From assembly GCF_010211755.1 (NCBI RefSeq), contig NZ_PDWR01000001.1:124001-188000 (forward strand): a DNA stretch of 64,000 bases, read 5' to 3'. The DNA comes from Pseudoxanthomonas sangjuensis (lineage in GTDB: Bacteria; Pseudomonadota; Gammaproteobacteria; Xanthomonadales; Xanthomonadaceae). Positions 16,881-26,099 of the stretch are shown here, one piece after another; the stretch's first letter is position 1; every line of letters begins with the position of its first letter. The position numbers and the translations under genes are program-made. The notes under the pieces were generated by a model, which saw only the letters and a program-made list of their open reading frames with translations, was not told the DNA's origin and did not search any database.

Positions 16881-17180
16881 ATGTGGTACGCCATCGAAGG
16901 TTACGACGCCGCCGACGCCCTGGCCATGCGCACCGCCGCGCGGCCGGCGCACCTGGCCCGCCTGCGGGCCCTGCGCGATGCGGGGCGCCTGCTGGTCGCC
17001 GGGCCGTGCCCGGCGATCGACGCCGAGGATCCCGGCCCGGCCGGTTTCAGCGGCAGCATCGTGATCGCCGAATTCGAATCGATGCAGGCGGCGCAGGCCT
17101 GGGCCGATGCCGACCCGTACGTGGCGGCCGGCGTCTACGTCCGGGTCGAGGTACGTCCGTTCCGCCAGGTGTTGCCGTGA
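16881..17180 (+). CDS. YciI-family small protein
   Basis: A 99-residue protein of the YciI/ferredoxin-like-fold family. The N-terminal strand MWYAIEGYD, the [20 protein letters not shown] block and the C-terminal [17 protein letters not shown] are typical. It has a strong AAAGGAG SD. The stop overlaps the GTG of the BolA-like gene, an arrangement common in proteobacteria, where yciI and bolA sit side by side. The enzymatic role is unsettled for the family. Confidence 0.9.
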   Translation: MWYAIEGYDAADALAMRTAARPAHLARLRALRDAGRLLVAGPCPAIDAEDPGPAGFSGSIVIAEFESMQAAQAWADADPYVAAGVYVRVEVRPFRQVLP

Positions 17181-17461
17181 GTCTGCCGGCCGCGGCGCGC
17201 GTCGCGGCGATCCGCGAGCGCCTCGAGGCCGTTTTCCGGCCGCATGCGCTGGAAATCGTCGACGACAGCCATCGTCACGCCGGCCACGCCGGCGCACGCG
17301 ACGGTCGCGGTCATTTCGATGTCCACATCGTCAGCGCGGCCTTCGCCGGCATGGCGCCGCTGGCCCGGCACCGTGCGGTCTATGCGGCGCTGGGCGAGTT
17401 GATGACGACGGACATCCACGCCCTGCGGATCGAGGCATTGACCCCGGCCGAGGCGTCGTAG
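17177..17461 (+). CDS. BolA-family protein
   Basis: A 94-residue BolA protein; these bind [2Fe-2S] with monothiol glutaredoxins and influence cell shape and stress responses. The family core is present: [15 protein letters not shown], the [14 protein letters not shown] segment, and [13 protein letters not shown]. The start is GTG 17177, overlapping the yciI stop (GTGA), which gives the standard N terminus [12 protein letters not shown]. Confidence 0.93.
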   Translation: MSLPAAARVAAIRERLEAVFRPHALEIVDDSHRHAGHAGARDGRGHFDVHIVSAAFAGMAPLARHRAVYAALGELMTTDIHALRIEALTPAEAS

Positions 17462-17575
17462 GGGCGCCTCCGGGCGCGACCTCTCTCCCCGGCGCCCCAC
17501 GGAAAGATCCACGGGCATGGACGGCTTCGCGGTCGTGCCGGCGTGCGCCAGCGGGAAAGCGGTTCACAGCCGGCT

Positions 17576-17589
17576 TGAAAACGTTTACA
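17576..17589 (+). promoter_or_regulatory. LacI-type operator before bglX
   Basis: TGAAAACGTTTACA, 41 bases before the bglX GTG. It is identical over 14 bases to the site before lacI and close to those before the TonB receptor and GH1/ugpC. The AACGTT centre is the usual LacI-family half-site pair. Probably bound by the regulator encoded at 20263. Confidence 0.75.
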
Positions 17590-17630
17590 GTGCCGCCGTC
17601 GTCAGGAATCACGGGAACTGCGGAGGGGCA

Positions 17631-19898
17631 GTGAAAGACACCAAACACCCGTTCGGGAAGGGCCGGCTGCGTCTGGTCGCGGCCGTGGGACTGGTCGTCT
17701 CCGGCATTGCCGCCGCGCAGTCCGGCAGCACCAGCGAAGAGGACCGGCTGGTCGAAGGCCTGCTGGCGAAGATGACGCTGGAGGAAAAGTTCGGCCAGCT
17801 GAACCAGCCGCCGGGCCCCGACAACAACACCGGCCCGCAGGCCGAGGCCGCGGGGCTGGACCAGGTGCGCAAGGGCCGGGTCGGCTCGTACCTCGGCGTC
17901 ACGGGCGCAGGGCGCACCTGCCAGTACCAGCATGTCGCGGTCGAGGAATCGCGGCTGGGCATCCCGCTGCTGTTCGGTTACGACGTCATCCACGGCTACC
18001 GCACCATCTTCCCGCAGTCGCTGGGCGAGGCCGCGACCTTCGATCCGGCTGCGGTCGAACACGCGGCGCGCATCGCCGCGGTCGAGGCCAGCGCGGACGG
18101 CGTGCACTGGACCTACGCGCCGATGGTCGACGTGGCCCGCGACCCGCGCTGGGGCCGCATCTCCGAAGGCTCGGGCGAAGACCCGTACCTCGGCAGCGTG
18201 CTCGCCGCCGCGCGCGTGCGCGGCTTCCAGGGCGAAAAGCTCGGCGAGGACGGCACCCTGCTGGCCACCGCCAAGCACTTCGTCGCCTACGGCGCGGCCG
18301 AGGCCGGGCGCGACTACAACATCGCCGACATGTCCGAGCGCACCCTGCGCGAGGTGTACCTGCCGCCGTTCAAGGCCGCGGTCGACGCCGGCGTCGGGTC
18401 GGTGATGGCCTCGTTCAACGAACTCAACGGCGTGCCGATGCACGCCAACGCCGCGCTGATCGACGGCGTGCTGCGCAAGCAGTGGGGCTTCGACGGCGTG
18501 GTGGTCAGCGACTACACCGGCATCTGGGAGCTGACCAAGCACGGCGTCGCCGCCGACGAATCCGCGGCGGGCGTGCTCGGGCTGAAGGCCGGCGTCGACA
18601 TCGACATGGTCAGCGACATCTACCGCCGCTTCGGGCCGAAGCTGGTCCGCGACGGCAGGCTGGACGAGAAGCTGGTCGACGAATCGGTGCGGCGGGTGCT
18701 GCGCGCCAAGTACCGGATGGGCCTGTTCGCCGACCCGTACCGCTTCTGCGCCGACACCACGCGCGCCAAAACCCGCATGCTGACCCCGGAACACCGCCAG
18801 GCCGCGCGCGACGTGGCGCGCGAATCGCTGGTGCTGCTGAAGAACGACGGCGGCGTGCTGCCGCTGTCGAAGGACGTCGGCAAGGTCGCCGTGATCGGCC
18901 CGCTGGCGGACTCGCGGGCGGACATGCTCGGCAACTGGGCCGGCGCTGGCCGTCCGCAGGATGCGGTCACGCCGCTGCAGGGCCTGCGCGAAGCGCTGGG
19001 CGAGGCGCGCGTGCTGCATGCGAAGGGCGCCGGCGTCAACGGCGACGACGAGTCCGGCTTCGATGCCGCCGTCGCCGCGGCGAAGCAGGCCGACGTGGTG
19101 CTGCTGTTCATCGGCGAATCCGGCGACATGAGCGGCGAGGCCAGCAGCCGCTCGTCGATCGACTTGCCGGGCGTGCAGCAGGAACTGGTCGAGGCGGTGA
19201 AGGCGACCGGCAAGCCGGTGGTCGCGGTGGTGTTCAGCGGCCGGCCGCTGACCCTCCAGCCGCTGCACGACGCGGTGCCGGCGATCGTCGAGGCCTGGTT
19301 CCCCGGCATCGAGGGCGGCCATGCCATCGCCGACGTGCTGTTCGGCGACTACAACCCGGCCGGGCGCTTGCCGGCGACCTTCCCGCGCAACCTCGGCCAG
19401 GTGCCGATCTACCACGCGCACCGCAACACCGGGCGGCCCACGCGCCTCAACCCGGACGGCAAGATCGAGAAGTACACCTCGCGCTATCTCGACGTCGACA
19501 ACTCGCCGCTGTACCCGTTCGGCCACGGCCTCAGCTACACCACGTTCCGCTACGGCGCACCGAAGGTGAAGAAGGCGAAGATTGCCGCCGGCGAAAGCCA
19601 GCAGGTCGAAGTGACGGTGACCAACACCGGCAAGCGCGAGGGCGACGAAGTGGTGCAGCTGTACCTGCGCGACGACGTGGCCAGCGTGACCCGGCCGGTG
19701 CGCGAACTGCGCGGCTTCCGGCGCGTCCACCTCAAGCCCGGCGAAAGCCGCGTGCTGAGCTTCGAACTGAAGCCCGACGACCTGGCGTTCTACGACGCGA
19801 AGTTGCAGCGCGTGGTCGAGCCGGGCACGTTCACCGTGTTCGTCGGCGGCAGCTCGGAGGCGAAGCTGCAGGCGACGTTCGAGGTGAAGGCGCAGTGA
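17631..19898 (+). CDS. bglX: Periplasmic GH3 beta-glucosidase
   Basis: Hydrolyses beta-linked gluco-oligosaccharides from the non-reducing end. Start GTG 17631 follows CGGAGGGG and gives a signal peptide (about residues 1-28, ending GIAAAQ). The GH3 N-terminal TIM barrel holds the nucleophile Asp294 in VVVSDYTGIWEL; the GH3 C-terminal domain begins near ESLVLLKNDGG; and a fibronectin-III-like domain (VTVTNTGKREGDEVVQLYL) closes the protein. Its 755 residues match E. coli BglX (765). It is preceded by a LacI-type operator and followed by a stem-loop. First gene of the glucan region. Confidence 0.95.
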   Translation: MKDTKHPFGKGRLRLVAAVGLVVSGIAAAQSGSTSEEDRLVEGLLAKMTLEEKFGQLNQPPGPDNNTGPQAEAAGLDQVRKGRVGSYLGVTGAGRTCQYQHVAVEESRLGIPLLFGYDVIHGYRTIFPQSLGEAATFDPAAVEHAARIAAVEASADGVHWTYAPMVDVARDPRWGRISEGSGEDPYLGSVLAAARVRGFQGEKLGEDGTLLATAKHFVAYGAAEAGRDYNIADMSERTLREVYLPPFKAAVDAGVGSVMASFNELNGVPMHANAALIDGVLRKQWGFDGVVVSDYTGIWELTKHGVAADESAAGVLGLKAGVDIDMVSDIYRRFGPKLVRDGRLDEKLVDESVRRVLRAKYRMGLFADPYRFCADTTRAKTRMLTPEHRQAARDVARESLVLLKNDGGVLPLSKDVGKVAVIGPLADSRADMLGNWAGAGRPQDAVTPLQGLREALGEARVLHAKGAGVNGDDESGFDAAVAAAKQADVVLLFIGESGDMSGEASSRSSIDLPGVQQELVEAVKATGKPVVAVVFSGRPLTLQPLHDAVPAIVEAWFPGIEGGHAIADVLFGDYNPAGRLPATFPRNLGQVPIYHAHRNTGRPTRLNPDGKIEKYTSRYLDVDNSPLYPFGHGLSYTTFRYGAPKVKKAKIAAGESQQVEVTVTNTGKREGDEVVQLYLRDDVASVTRPVRELRGFRRVHLKPGESRVLSFELKPDDLAFYDAKLQRVVEPGTFTVFVGGSSEAKLQATFEVKAQ

Positions 19899-19901
19899 GC
19901 G

Positions 19902-19934
19902 AACGCCGCCGCTTCCCGGGGACGGGGCGGCGTT
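19902..19934 (+). terminator. Stem-loop after bglX
   Basis: AACGCCGCC pairs with GGCGGCGTT around a 15-base loop, 4 bases past the bglX stop. It is followed by GGTTGTG rather than a T-run, so termination strength is uncertain. Confidence 0.5.
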
Positions 19935-20207
19935 GGTTGTGCCTGGCGGCGGCCTTGCCGACGCCGGCATGCACCCCCAGACCCCTCGTTGAACGGGAAT
20001 GGCGTCACGCGGACTGTGCCGGCGCAGCGTTCGGCTGGCCGGCGACATCGGGTGCGCGCGATCAGCACGATCAGGCTGTTGCGGTTGCAGGCGGATCGAC
20101 CCAGCGTTTTGTTGCGAAGCAACAGGTCGGGGGCCTTGGCTGCACACATAACCCGCTGATCGGAAAGGTTTTCTGCCTGCAGCTAACATCGGCTTTACAT
20201 TGCCGGG

Positions 20208-20221
20208 TGAAAACGTTTACA
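20208..20221 (+). promoter_or_regulatory. LacI-type operator before lacI (autoregulation)
   Basis: TGAAAACGTTTACA, the same 14 bases as the bglX site, 42 bases before the regulator ATG. The position argues that the repressor controls its own gene. Confidence 0.75.
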
Positions 20222-20262
20222 GTCCATCCCGGACAGCAGACATCGTCGCGGAGGGGCGGCAG

Positions 20263-21291
20263 ATGGCGCGAAGCGGTACGGTCACGATCAAGGATGTGGC
20301 GCGCGAGGCGGAAGTCTCGGTCGCAACGGTTTCCCGCGCGCTCAACGGCCACGACAACGTCGCCGAGAACGTGCGCCAGCTGGTGCTGGCGACCGCGCAG
20401 CGCCTGCGCTACCAGCCGCACGCCGCCGCGCGCAGCCTCAGCAGCCGCCGCACCCAGACCATCGGCGTGGTCCTGCCGGATCTGTACGGCGAGTTCTTCT
20501 CCGAACTGATCCGCGGCATCGACGCGGTGGCGCGCGCGCGCCGCCAGCACCTGCTGGTTTCCAGCTACCACGGCCACCCGGAAGAGCAGGGCGAGGCCCT
20601 GCGCGCGATGCGCGGCCGCGTCGACGGCCTGCTGGTGCTGTCGCCCTATGCCGACCAGCCGGGCTTCCTCACCGACAACCTGCCCGCCGGCCTGCCGGTG
20701 GTGCTGGTCAACACGCAGCTGCCGGATTCGGATTACGCCGCGCTCAGCGTCGACAACTACGGCGGCGCCACCGCGATGGTCGAACACCTGGTCGGCGCGG
20801 GGCACCGCCGGATCGCCTTCATTTGCGGCCCGAAGGACAACTTCGATGCGCGCGAACGCCTGCGCGGCTACCGCGATGCCCTCGCGCGGCTGTTGCCGGA
20901 TACCCAGCCGCTGGAACTGCCCGGCGATTTCGACGAAGCCTCCGGCTACGAGGCCGGCAAAAGGATCGTGGCATCGAAACACCGGCCCGACGCGGTGTTC
21001 GCCGCCAACGACATGATGGCGCTGGGCTGCCTGTACGCGTTCAACGAGGCCGGCGTGCGCGTGCCCGACGACATCGCGCTGGCCGGTTTCGACGACATCC
21101 CGCTGGCGCGCTTCGTTCACCCGACCTTGACCACGATGCGGGTGAACATCGCCGAACTCGGCGGGCGCGCGATGACGCGGCTGCTCGATGCGGTCGATGC
21201 CAACGACGAACTGGCCGCGCCCGTGCAGACGCTGACCACGGAATTGATCGTGCGCCAGTCCAGCGAGCGCCCCCGGCGCGGAAGCGGCTGA
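20263..21291 (+). CDS. LacI-family transcriptional regulator
   Basis: A 342-residue repressor. The N-terminal helix-turn-helix TIKDVAREAEVSVATVSRALNG is a textbook LacI/GalR DNA-binding domain with the hinge helix at PHAAARSLSS. The periplasmic-binding-protein-like effector domain follows (QTIGVVLPDLYGEFFSELIRGI, AVFAANDMMALGC, ALAGFDDIPLARFVHPTLTT). ATG 20263 follows GGAGGGG. Operators flank it on both sides (20208 and 21310), and the nearby genes are all for beta-glucan use, so it is the likely master regulator. The inducer is presumably a short gluco-oligosaccharide such as sophorose; that is inference. Confidence 0.94.
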   Translation: MARSGTVTIKDVAREAEVSVATVSRALNGHDNVAENVRQLVLATAQRLRYQPHAAARSLSSRRTQTIGVVLPDLYGEFFSELIRGIDAVARARRQHLLVSSYHGHPEEQGEALRAMRGRVDGLLVLSPYADQPGFLTDNLPAGLPVVLVNTQLPDSDYAALSVDNYGGATAMVEHLVGAGHRRIAFICGPKDNFDARERLRGYRDALARLLPDTQPLELPGDFDEASGYEAGKRIVASKHRPDAVFAANDMMALGCLYAFNEAGVRVPDDIALAGFDDIPLARFVHPTLTTMRVNIAELGGRAMTRLLDAVDANDELAAPVQTLTTELIVRQSSERPRRGSG

Positions 21292-21309
21292 AAATTTTTT
21301 GTTCCGCCA

Positions 21310-21323
21310 TGTAAACGTTTTTT
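21310..21323 (-). promoter_or_regulatory. LacI-type operator before the TonB receptor
   Basis: TGTAAACGTTTTTT, the reverse complement of AAAAAACGTTTACA, matching the bglX/lacI operator over the AAACGTTTACA core. It lies in the 89-base lacI-receptor gap, 58 bases before the receptor ATG. Confidence 0.7.
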
Positions 21324-21380
21324 TCGACGCAAATACGTTGTTTCCACTTACTGATTGCACGCCCTGGGAGGGGAGACGTC

Positions 21381-24300
21381 ATGAAAGCAAGCACGCAACG
21401 CAATCGCCGCCCCACGCGCAAGCTGCTGACCTGCGCCTTGGCCAGCTGCCTGCTGCTGGGTACCGCGCCGGCCTTCGCGCAGTCGTCCAATGCGACCTTG
21501 CGCGGCAAGGCGCCGGCGGGAGCGCAGGTTACCGCGACCAATACCGCCACCGGCCAGATTCGCCGGGTCGCCGCCGCGGCCGACGGCAGCTACGCGCTGG
21601 TCGGCTTGCCGCCGGGCACCTATCGCGTCGATGCCGGGCCCGGCACCGAAAAGACCGTCACCCTGGCCGTGGCCACGGCGGTCAGCCTGGACCTCGAAGG
21701 CGGCGGCGCGCCGGCGCCGAGCGGCGAGGCGACCACGCTGGACACGGTCACCGTGACCGCCGCGCCGCTGGTCGAGGTGAAGACCTCGGAAGTCGGCACC
21801 AACGTGTCGCTGAAGCAGATCAACACGGTGCCGCAACTGACCCGCAACTTCCTCGAGTTCGCCGACACCGTGCCGGGCATGCAGTTCACCACCGATGCCG
21901 CCGGCCATACCCAGATCCGCGGCGGCGCGCAGCAATCGTCGGCGGTCAACGTCTACATCGACGGCGTCGGCCAGAAGAGCTACCTGTTCGGCGGCGTGTC
22001 CGGCCAGGAGCAGAGCGCCGGCAACCCGTTCCCGCAGCTGGCGATCGGCGAATACAAGGTCATCACCTCGAACTACAAGGCCGAGTTCGACCAGGTCGGT
22101 TCGGCGGCCATCGTCGCCGCGACCAAGTCCGGCGGCAACGAATTCCACGGCGAGGTGTTCGGGCGGCATACCGATTCGAGCTGGCGTGAAAAGACCGCCG
22201 GCGAGAAGGCGCCGGGCAAGGCGAAGCAGAGCACCCACCAGAACGAATACGGCTTCGCCTTGGGTGGCCCGATCATCCAGGACAAGATGCACTTCTTCGT
22301 CAGTTACGAAGGCAAGGGCTTCGTCATCCCGGCCGACCCGGTCGTGCCGGGGCGCCGCATCGCCCTTGGCGATTACCTGCCCGAAAGCGTGCAGGCCAAG
22401 TTCGGGCCGGTGACCCGTCCGTTCAACGAGGACCTGTATTTCGGCAAGATCGATTGGGACGTCGGCGACAACGACCGGCTCGAGTTCTCGGCCAAGGTCC
22501 GTAAGGAGGACAGCCGCGACAGCGTCGGCGGCACCACCACGGCCGATGCGGCGAAGAACAACAAGAACGAAGAATCGCGCTACGACCTGAAGTGGTCGCA
22601 TTACGGCGAAACCTATCTGAACGAGACGCGGGTCACCTACGAGGACGTCCTGTTCAATCCGACCGCCTACACCATCGGCAACCAGAGTATCTATACCGAA
22701 GGCGTCAACGAAAGCTGGGGGGTCATCACCGACGATGCCACCAGCGGTCTGGCGATCCAGAACAAGGGCCAGAAGGGTTGGGGCCTGCAGGACGACATCA
22801 CCTTCAATTCGTTCCAGTGGGCCGGCGACCACGTCATCAAGGCCGGCATCAAGTACAAGCAGGTCGACCTGACCCAGAGCGAGAACTCGACGCTGAACCC
22901 GTCGTTCTACTACTCGGTCAACGACGGCATGAATCCCGACGTGCCGGTGGGGCCCTACACGCCGATCGGCACCAACACCATCCCCTACCAGGTCAAGTTC
23001 AACCTGCCGTTCGAAGGCGGAATCAAGCCCACCGTCACCACCAACGACAAGCAGTTCGGCATCTACATCCAGGACGACTGGGACGTCACCGACCGGTTGC
23101 AGTTGAATATCGGCATCCGCTGGGACTACGAGGAAATTCCTTCGTACGAGGACCACGTCACGCCGGCGCCGCTGGTCGACGTGCTGATGAACGGCCACAG
23201 CACCTACAGCAATTCGGCCCCGAACATGGAAGCGGGTATCGCAGGGCAGCAGGTGCCGATCACCTACGCGGAACAGCTCGCGCTGGGCGGCGTGGACATC
23301 AGCGACTACATAAGCAATGGCCACAACCGCAAGGCCGACAAGAACAACTGGGCGCCGCGCCTGGGCTTCTCCTACGACCTCGGCGGCGACGAGCGGCACG
23401 TGATCTTCGGCGGCGCCGGCCGCAGCTACGACCGCAACCTGTACGACCTGATGGGGCTGGAGCAGGTCAAGTACGGCCTGGCTCCCTACACCATCCAGTT
23501 CGTGGAATCGTCCGGCTGCACGCCCGCGCCGGCGCAATGCGTGAACTGGGATCCGGCCTACCTGAGCGGCACCGACGCGCTGGCCGGACTGGTAGGGGTC
23601 ACGGCGCTGAGGGGCGAGCCGAACATGCTCAACAACGACCTGGTCACGCCGTATTCCGACCAGTACTCGTTGGGCATGCGCAACAGCATCGGAGAATGGA
23701 ATACCTCGGCGACGCTGTCCTACATCCACAGCAAGGAAGGTCTGGTCTTCACTCTGGGCAATCGCTACCCGGATGGTGCCTTCTGGGGGACGCCCTCGTG
23801 GGGTGGCGTCGGACAGCCGTGGGAATACGCACCGCCGGGCTTTGGCAACCTGATCCTGGTCAACAACGGCCTGGAAACCAAGACCACGCAACTGCTGCTG
23901 TCGGCGGACAAGCCCTACACCAAGGAGTCCGGCTGGGGCGTATCCGCGGCGTACACCTACTCGCACGCCCGCGGCAACCGCGGCAGCGACGAGCACTATG
24001 CGTTCGACGGCGCGACCATCGACGACTATCCGTTCATCGCGCTGAAGGCGGTGCCGGAACACCGCCTGGTGGTTACCGGCATCTACGACCTGCCGTGGGA
24101 TATCACCGCGTCCGCCAAGGTGACCTTGTCGACGCCGCCGCCGCTCAACGAAATCGCCCCGACGGCGCCGATCCCGACCCCGGTGGCGTTCGATGCGGCG
24201 GGCACGTACGGCGTCAAGCAGCTCGACCTGTCGCTATCGAAGGACATGCACGTCACCGAAAACGTCACCGTGCAGGTGCGCGGCGACCTGATCAACGCAC

Positions 24301-24434
24301 TGGACGCCGACAACCTGAGCGGCTACCAGTGGGATTGGGTCAACGGCAGCGCGACGAACGTGCGTTTCAACCCCTATGGCAGCCAGTACTCGCCGCCGCG
24401 CACGCTGTTCCTCAGCGCGCGCGTGATCTGGTGA
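21381..24434 (+). CDS. Oar-like TonB-dependent receptor
   Basis: A 1017-residue outer-membrane receptor. Order: signal peptide (about 1-33, ending PAFAQ); a carboxypeptidase-regulatory-like beta domain (about 34-115, with DGSYALVGLPPGTYRVD); a TonB box-like stretch (LDTVTVTAAP); a plug with QIRGGAQQSSAVNVYIDG; then a 22-strand barrel ending in aromatic FLSARVIW. This Oar-like layout is common among xanthomonad receptors for plant or microbial carbohydrates. ATG 21381 follows GGAGGGGAG. A LacI-type operator is upstream and an 11-bp stem-loop is directly downstream. The likely cargo is a beta-glucan oligosaccharide, judged from the locus. Confidence 0.93.
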   Translation: MKASTQRNRRPTRKLLTCALASCLLLGTAPAFAQSSNATLRGKAPAGAQVTATNTATGQIRRVAAAADGSYALVGLPPGTYRVDAGPGTEKTVTLAVATAVSLDLEGGGAPAPSGEATTLDTVTVTAAPLVEVKTSEVGTNVSLKQINTVPQLTRNFLEFADTVPGMQFTTDAAGHTQIRGGAQQSSAVNVYIDGVGQKSYLFGGVSGQEQSAGNPFPQLAIGEYKVITSNYKAEFDQVGSAAIVAATKSGGNEFHGEVFGRHTDSSWREKTAGEKAPGKAKQSTHQNEYGFALGGPIIQDKMHFFVSYEGKGFVIPADPVVPGRRIALGDYLPESVQAKFGPVTRPFNEDLYFGKIDWDVGDNDRLEFSAKVRKEDSRDSVGGTTTADAAKNNKNEESRYDLKWSHYGETYLNETRVTYEDVLFNPTAYTIGNQSIYTEGVNESWGVITDDATSGLAIQNKGQKGWGLQDDITFNSFQWAGDHVIKAGIKYKQVDLTQSENSTLNPSFYYSVNDGMNPDVPVGPYTPIGTNTIPYQVKFNLPFEGGIKPTVTTNDKQFGIYIQDDWDVTDRLQLNIGIRWDYEEIPSYEDHVTPAPLVDVLMNGHSTYSNSAPNMEAGIAGQQVPITYAEQLALGGVDISDYISNGHNRKADKNNWAPRLGFSYDLGGDERHVIFGGAGRSYDRNLYDLMGLEQVKYGLAPYTIQFVESSGCTPAPAQCVNWDPAYLSGTDALAGLVGVTALRGEPNMLNNDLVTPYSDQYSLGMRNSIGEWNTSATLSYIHSKEGLVFTLGNRYPDGAFWGTPSWGGVGQPWEYAPPGFGNLILVNNGLETKTTQLLLSADKPYTKESGWGVSAAYTYSHARGNRGSDEHYAFDGATIDDYPFIALKAVPEHRLVVTGIYDLPWDITASAKVTLSTPPPLNEIAPTAPIPTPVAFDAAGTYGVKQLDLSLSKDMHVTENVTVQVRGDLINALDADNLSGYQWDWVNGSATNVRFNPYGSQYSPPRTLFLSARVIW

Positions 24435-24455
24435 CGGAAGCGACGGGAAACGCGG

Positions 24456-24481
24456 ACGGGACCCGCGGATGCGGGTCCCGT
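24456..24481 (+). terminator. Perfect 11-bp stem-loop between TonB receptor and halogenase-like gene
   Basis: ACGGGACCCGC pairs with GCGGGTCCCGT around the loop GGAT, 22 bases past the receptor stop. It is followed by CTTACC, not a T-run. It probably stabilises receptor mRNA or reduces readthrough into the halogenase-like gene, letting the receptor be made in excess. Confidence 0.6.
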
Positions 24482-24504
24482 CTTACCCGGGACAGGGCGG
24501 GGTG

Positions 24505-26025
24505 ATGAGCGAAAACGCGATCCGGACCATAGTCGTCGTCGGTGGCGGCACGGCCGGCTGGATGGCCGCGGCCGCATGCGCCAGGAACCTGGGCAAGACC
24601 TGCGCCGTGCGCCTGGTCGAGTCCGAGGAGATCGGCATTGTCGGTGTCGGCGAGGCGACCGTGCCGCACATCCGCATCTTCAACAACGAGGTGCTGGGCC
24701 TGCCCGAGGCCGAATTCGTCAAGGCCACCCAGGGCACGTTCAAGCTGGGCATCCAGTTCCGCGACTGGGCACGGAACGGCGACCGCTACTACCACGGCTT
24801 CGGCCTGGTCGGCCGCGACCTCGGGTCCGTGCCGTTCCACCAGTGCTGGCTGCGCGCGCGGCAGGCCGGGCGTGCGACCGACTACGCCGACTACGGCCTG
24901 CAGAGCCTTGCGGCCGAACGCGGCAAGTTCCTGCCCGGCGCCAACGATGTGCCGATGGACTCGCCGTTGCGCACCATCGCCTATGCCTACCACTTCGACG
25001 CATCGCTGTACGCGAAATACCTGCGCGGTTTCTCGGAGAAGCTCGGCGTGGTCCGCCACGAGGGCAAGATCGTGCAGGTCTCGCAGCGCGCCGGCGACGG
25101 CTTCGTCGACGCGGTGGTGCTGGAGAGCGGCGAACGCATCGAGGGCGACCTGTTCATCGACTGCTCCGGCTTCCGCGGCCTGCTGATCGAACAGGCGCTG
25201 CGGACCGGCTACGAGGACTGGAGCCGCTGGCTGCCCTGCGACCGCGCACTGGCGGTGCCGTGCGCGCGGGTTTCCGACCCGACGCCGTACACGCGATCCA
25301 CGGCGCTCGGGGCGGGCTGGCAGTGGCGCATCCCGCTGCAGCACCGCACCGGCAACGGCTATGTCTATTGCAGCGGGCACATCAGCGACGACGAGGCGGC
25401 CGCCACCCTGCTTGCCAACCTGGACGGCGCTGCGCTCGCCGAACCGAGGCCGCTGCGTTTCGTCACCGGCAAGCGCCGGAAGTTCTGGAACAAGAACGTG
25501 ATTGCGGTCGGCCTGGCCAGCGGCTTCATGGAGCCGCTGGAATCGACCAGCATCCACCTGATCCAGATGGGCATCGTGCGCCTGCTGGACTTGTTCCCGG
25601 ACCGCGGCTGCGATCCGGTGCTGGCCGAGCGCTACAACCGCGCGGTCGATTTCGACTACGACCGCATCCGCGACTTCATCGTCCTGCACTACAAGGCGAC
25701 CGAGCGCGACGATACGCCGTTCTGGAGGCATTGCCGCGAGATGCCGGTCCCGGACGAGCTGCAGGAGAAGATCGCCCTGTTCCGCCATTCCGGTCGCTTC
25801 TATCGCGACGGCGAGGAATTCTTCGCGATGCACAGTTGGGTCCAGGTGATGCTGGGCCAGCGGATCATGCCGCGCGGCCATCACCCGTTCGTCGACCAGC
25901 TTCCGGAGGACGAGGTGATGAAGTTCGTCGACCACGTGCGCCAGGTCATCTCGAACTGCGTCGACGCGATGCCTGCGCACCAGGCGTTCATCGACCGCTA
26001 CTGCAAGGCGCCCGCGCCGGCATGA
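24505..26025 (+). CDS. Flavin-dependent tryptophan-halogenase-family protein
   Basis: A 506-residue FAD protein of the tryptophan-halogenase family. It keeps the FAD motif GGGTAGW (13-19), the catalytic lysine Lys80 in GTFKLGIQF (PrnA Lys79), the WxWxIP halogenase motif (W272-Q-W274-R-I-P) and the active-site Glu346 in FMEPLESTSI. By motif it should be able to halogenate, but relatives in TonB-receptor sugar loci of Caulobacter and Xanthomonas have no known substrate. ATG 24505 follows GGCGGGG. It sits between the receptor and the glucanase, apparently in one transcript. A flavin reductase partner is not in the window. Confidence 0.88.
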   Translation: MSENAIRTIVVVGGGTAGWMAAAACARNLGKTCAVRLVESEEIGIVGVGEATVPHIRIFNNEVLGLPEAEFVKATQGTFKLGIQFRDWARNGDRYYHGFGLVGRDLGSVPFHQCWLRARQAGRATDYADYGLQSLAAERGKFLPGANDVPMDSPLRTIAYAYHFDASLYAKYLRGFSEKLGVVRHEGKIVQVSQRAGDGFVDAVVLESGERIEGDLFIDCSGFRGLLIEQALRTGYEDWSRWLPCDRALAVPCARVSDPTPYTRSTALGAGWQWRIPLQHRTGNGYVYCSGHISDDEAAATLLANLDGAALAEPRPLRFVTGKRRKFWNKNVIAVGLASGFMEPLESTSIHLIQMGIVRLLDLFPDRGCDPVLAERYNRAVDFDYDRIRDFIVLHYKATERDDTPFWRHCREMPVPDELQEKIALFRHSGRFYRDGEEFFAMHSWVQVMLGQRIMPRGHHPFVDQLPEDEVMKFVDHVRQVISNCVDAMPAHQAFIDRYCKAPAPA

Positions 26026-26099
26026 ATACCGTTGTTTCCGGGATGAGGGGGAAGAGAGTGTTCGGGAGAGTTCCTGCGGCGCATGGATGCGGTCGTACC

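Larger units (their letters stand above)
19899..20262. other. Intergenic region bglX / lacI
   Basis: 364 bases holding the bglX stem-loop, a small hairpin (TGTTGC-GAA-GCAACA at 20110-20124) and the lacI operator at 20208-20221. No coding sequence with a ribosome site was found in between. Confidence 0.6.

Noticed and set aside
19935-20207. Possible small gene between bglX and lacI
   Set aside because: Open frames here have no SD and contain Arg/Ala-rich sequence; the stretch is better explained by hairpins and the operator.
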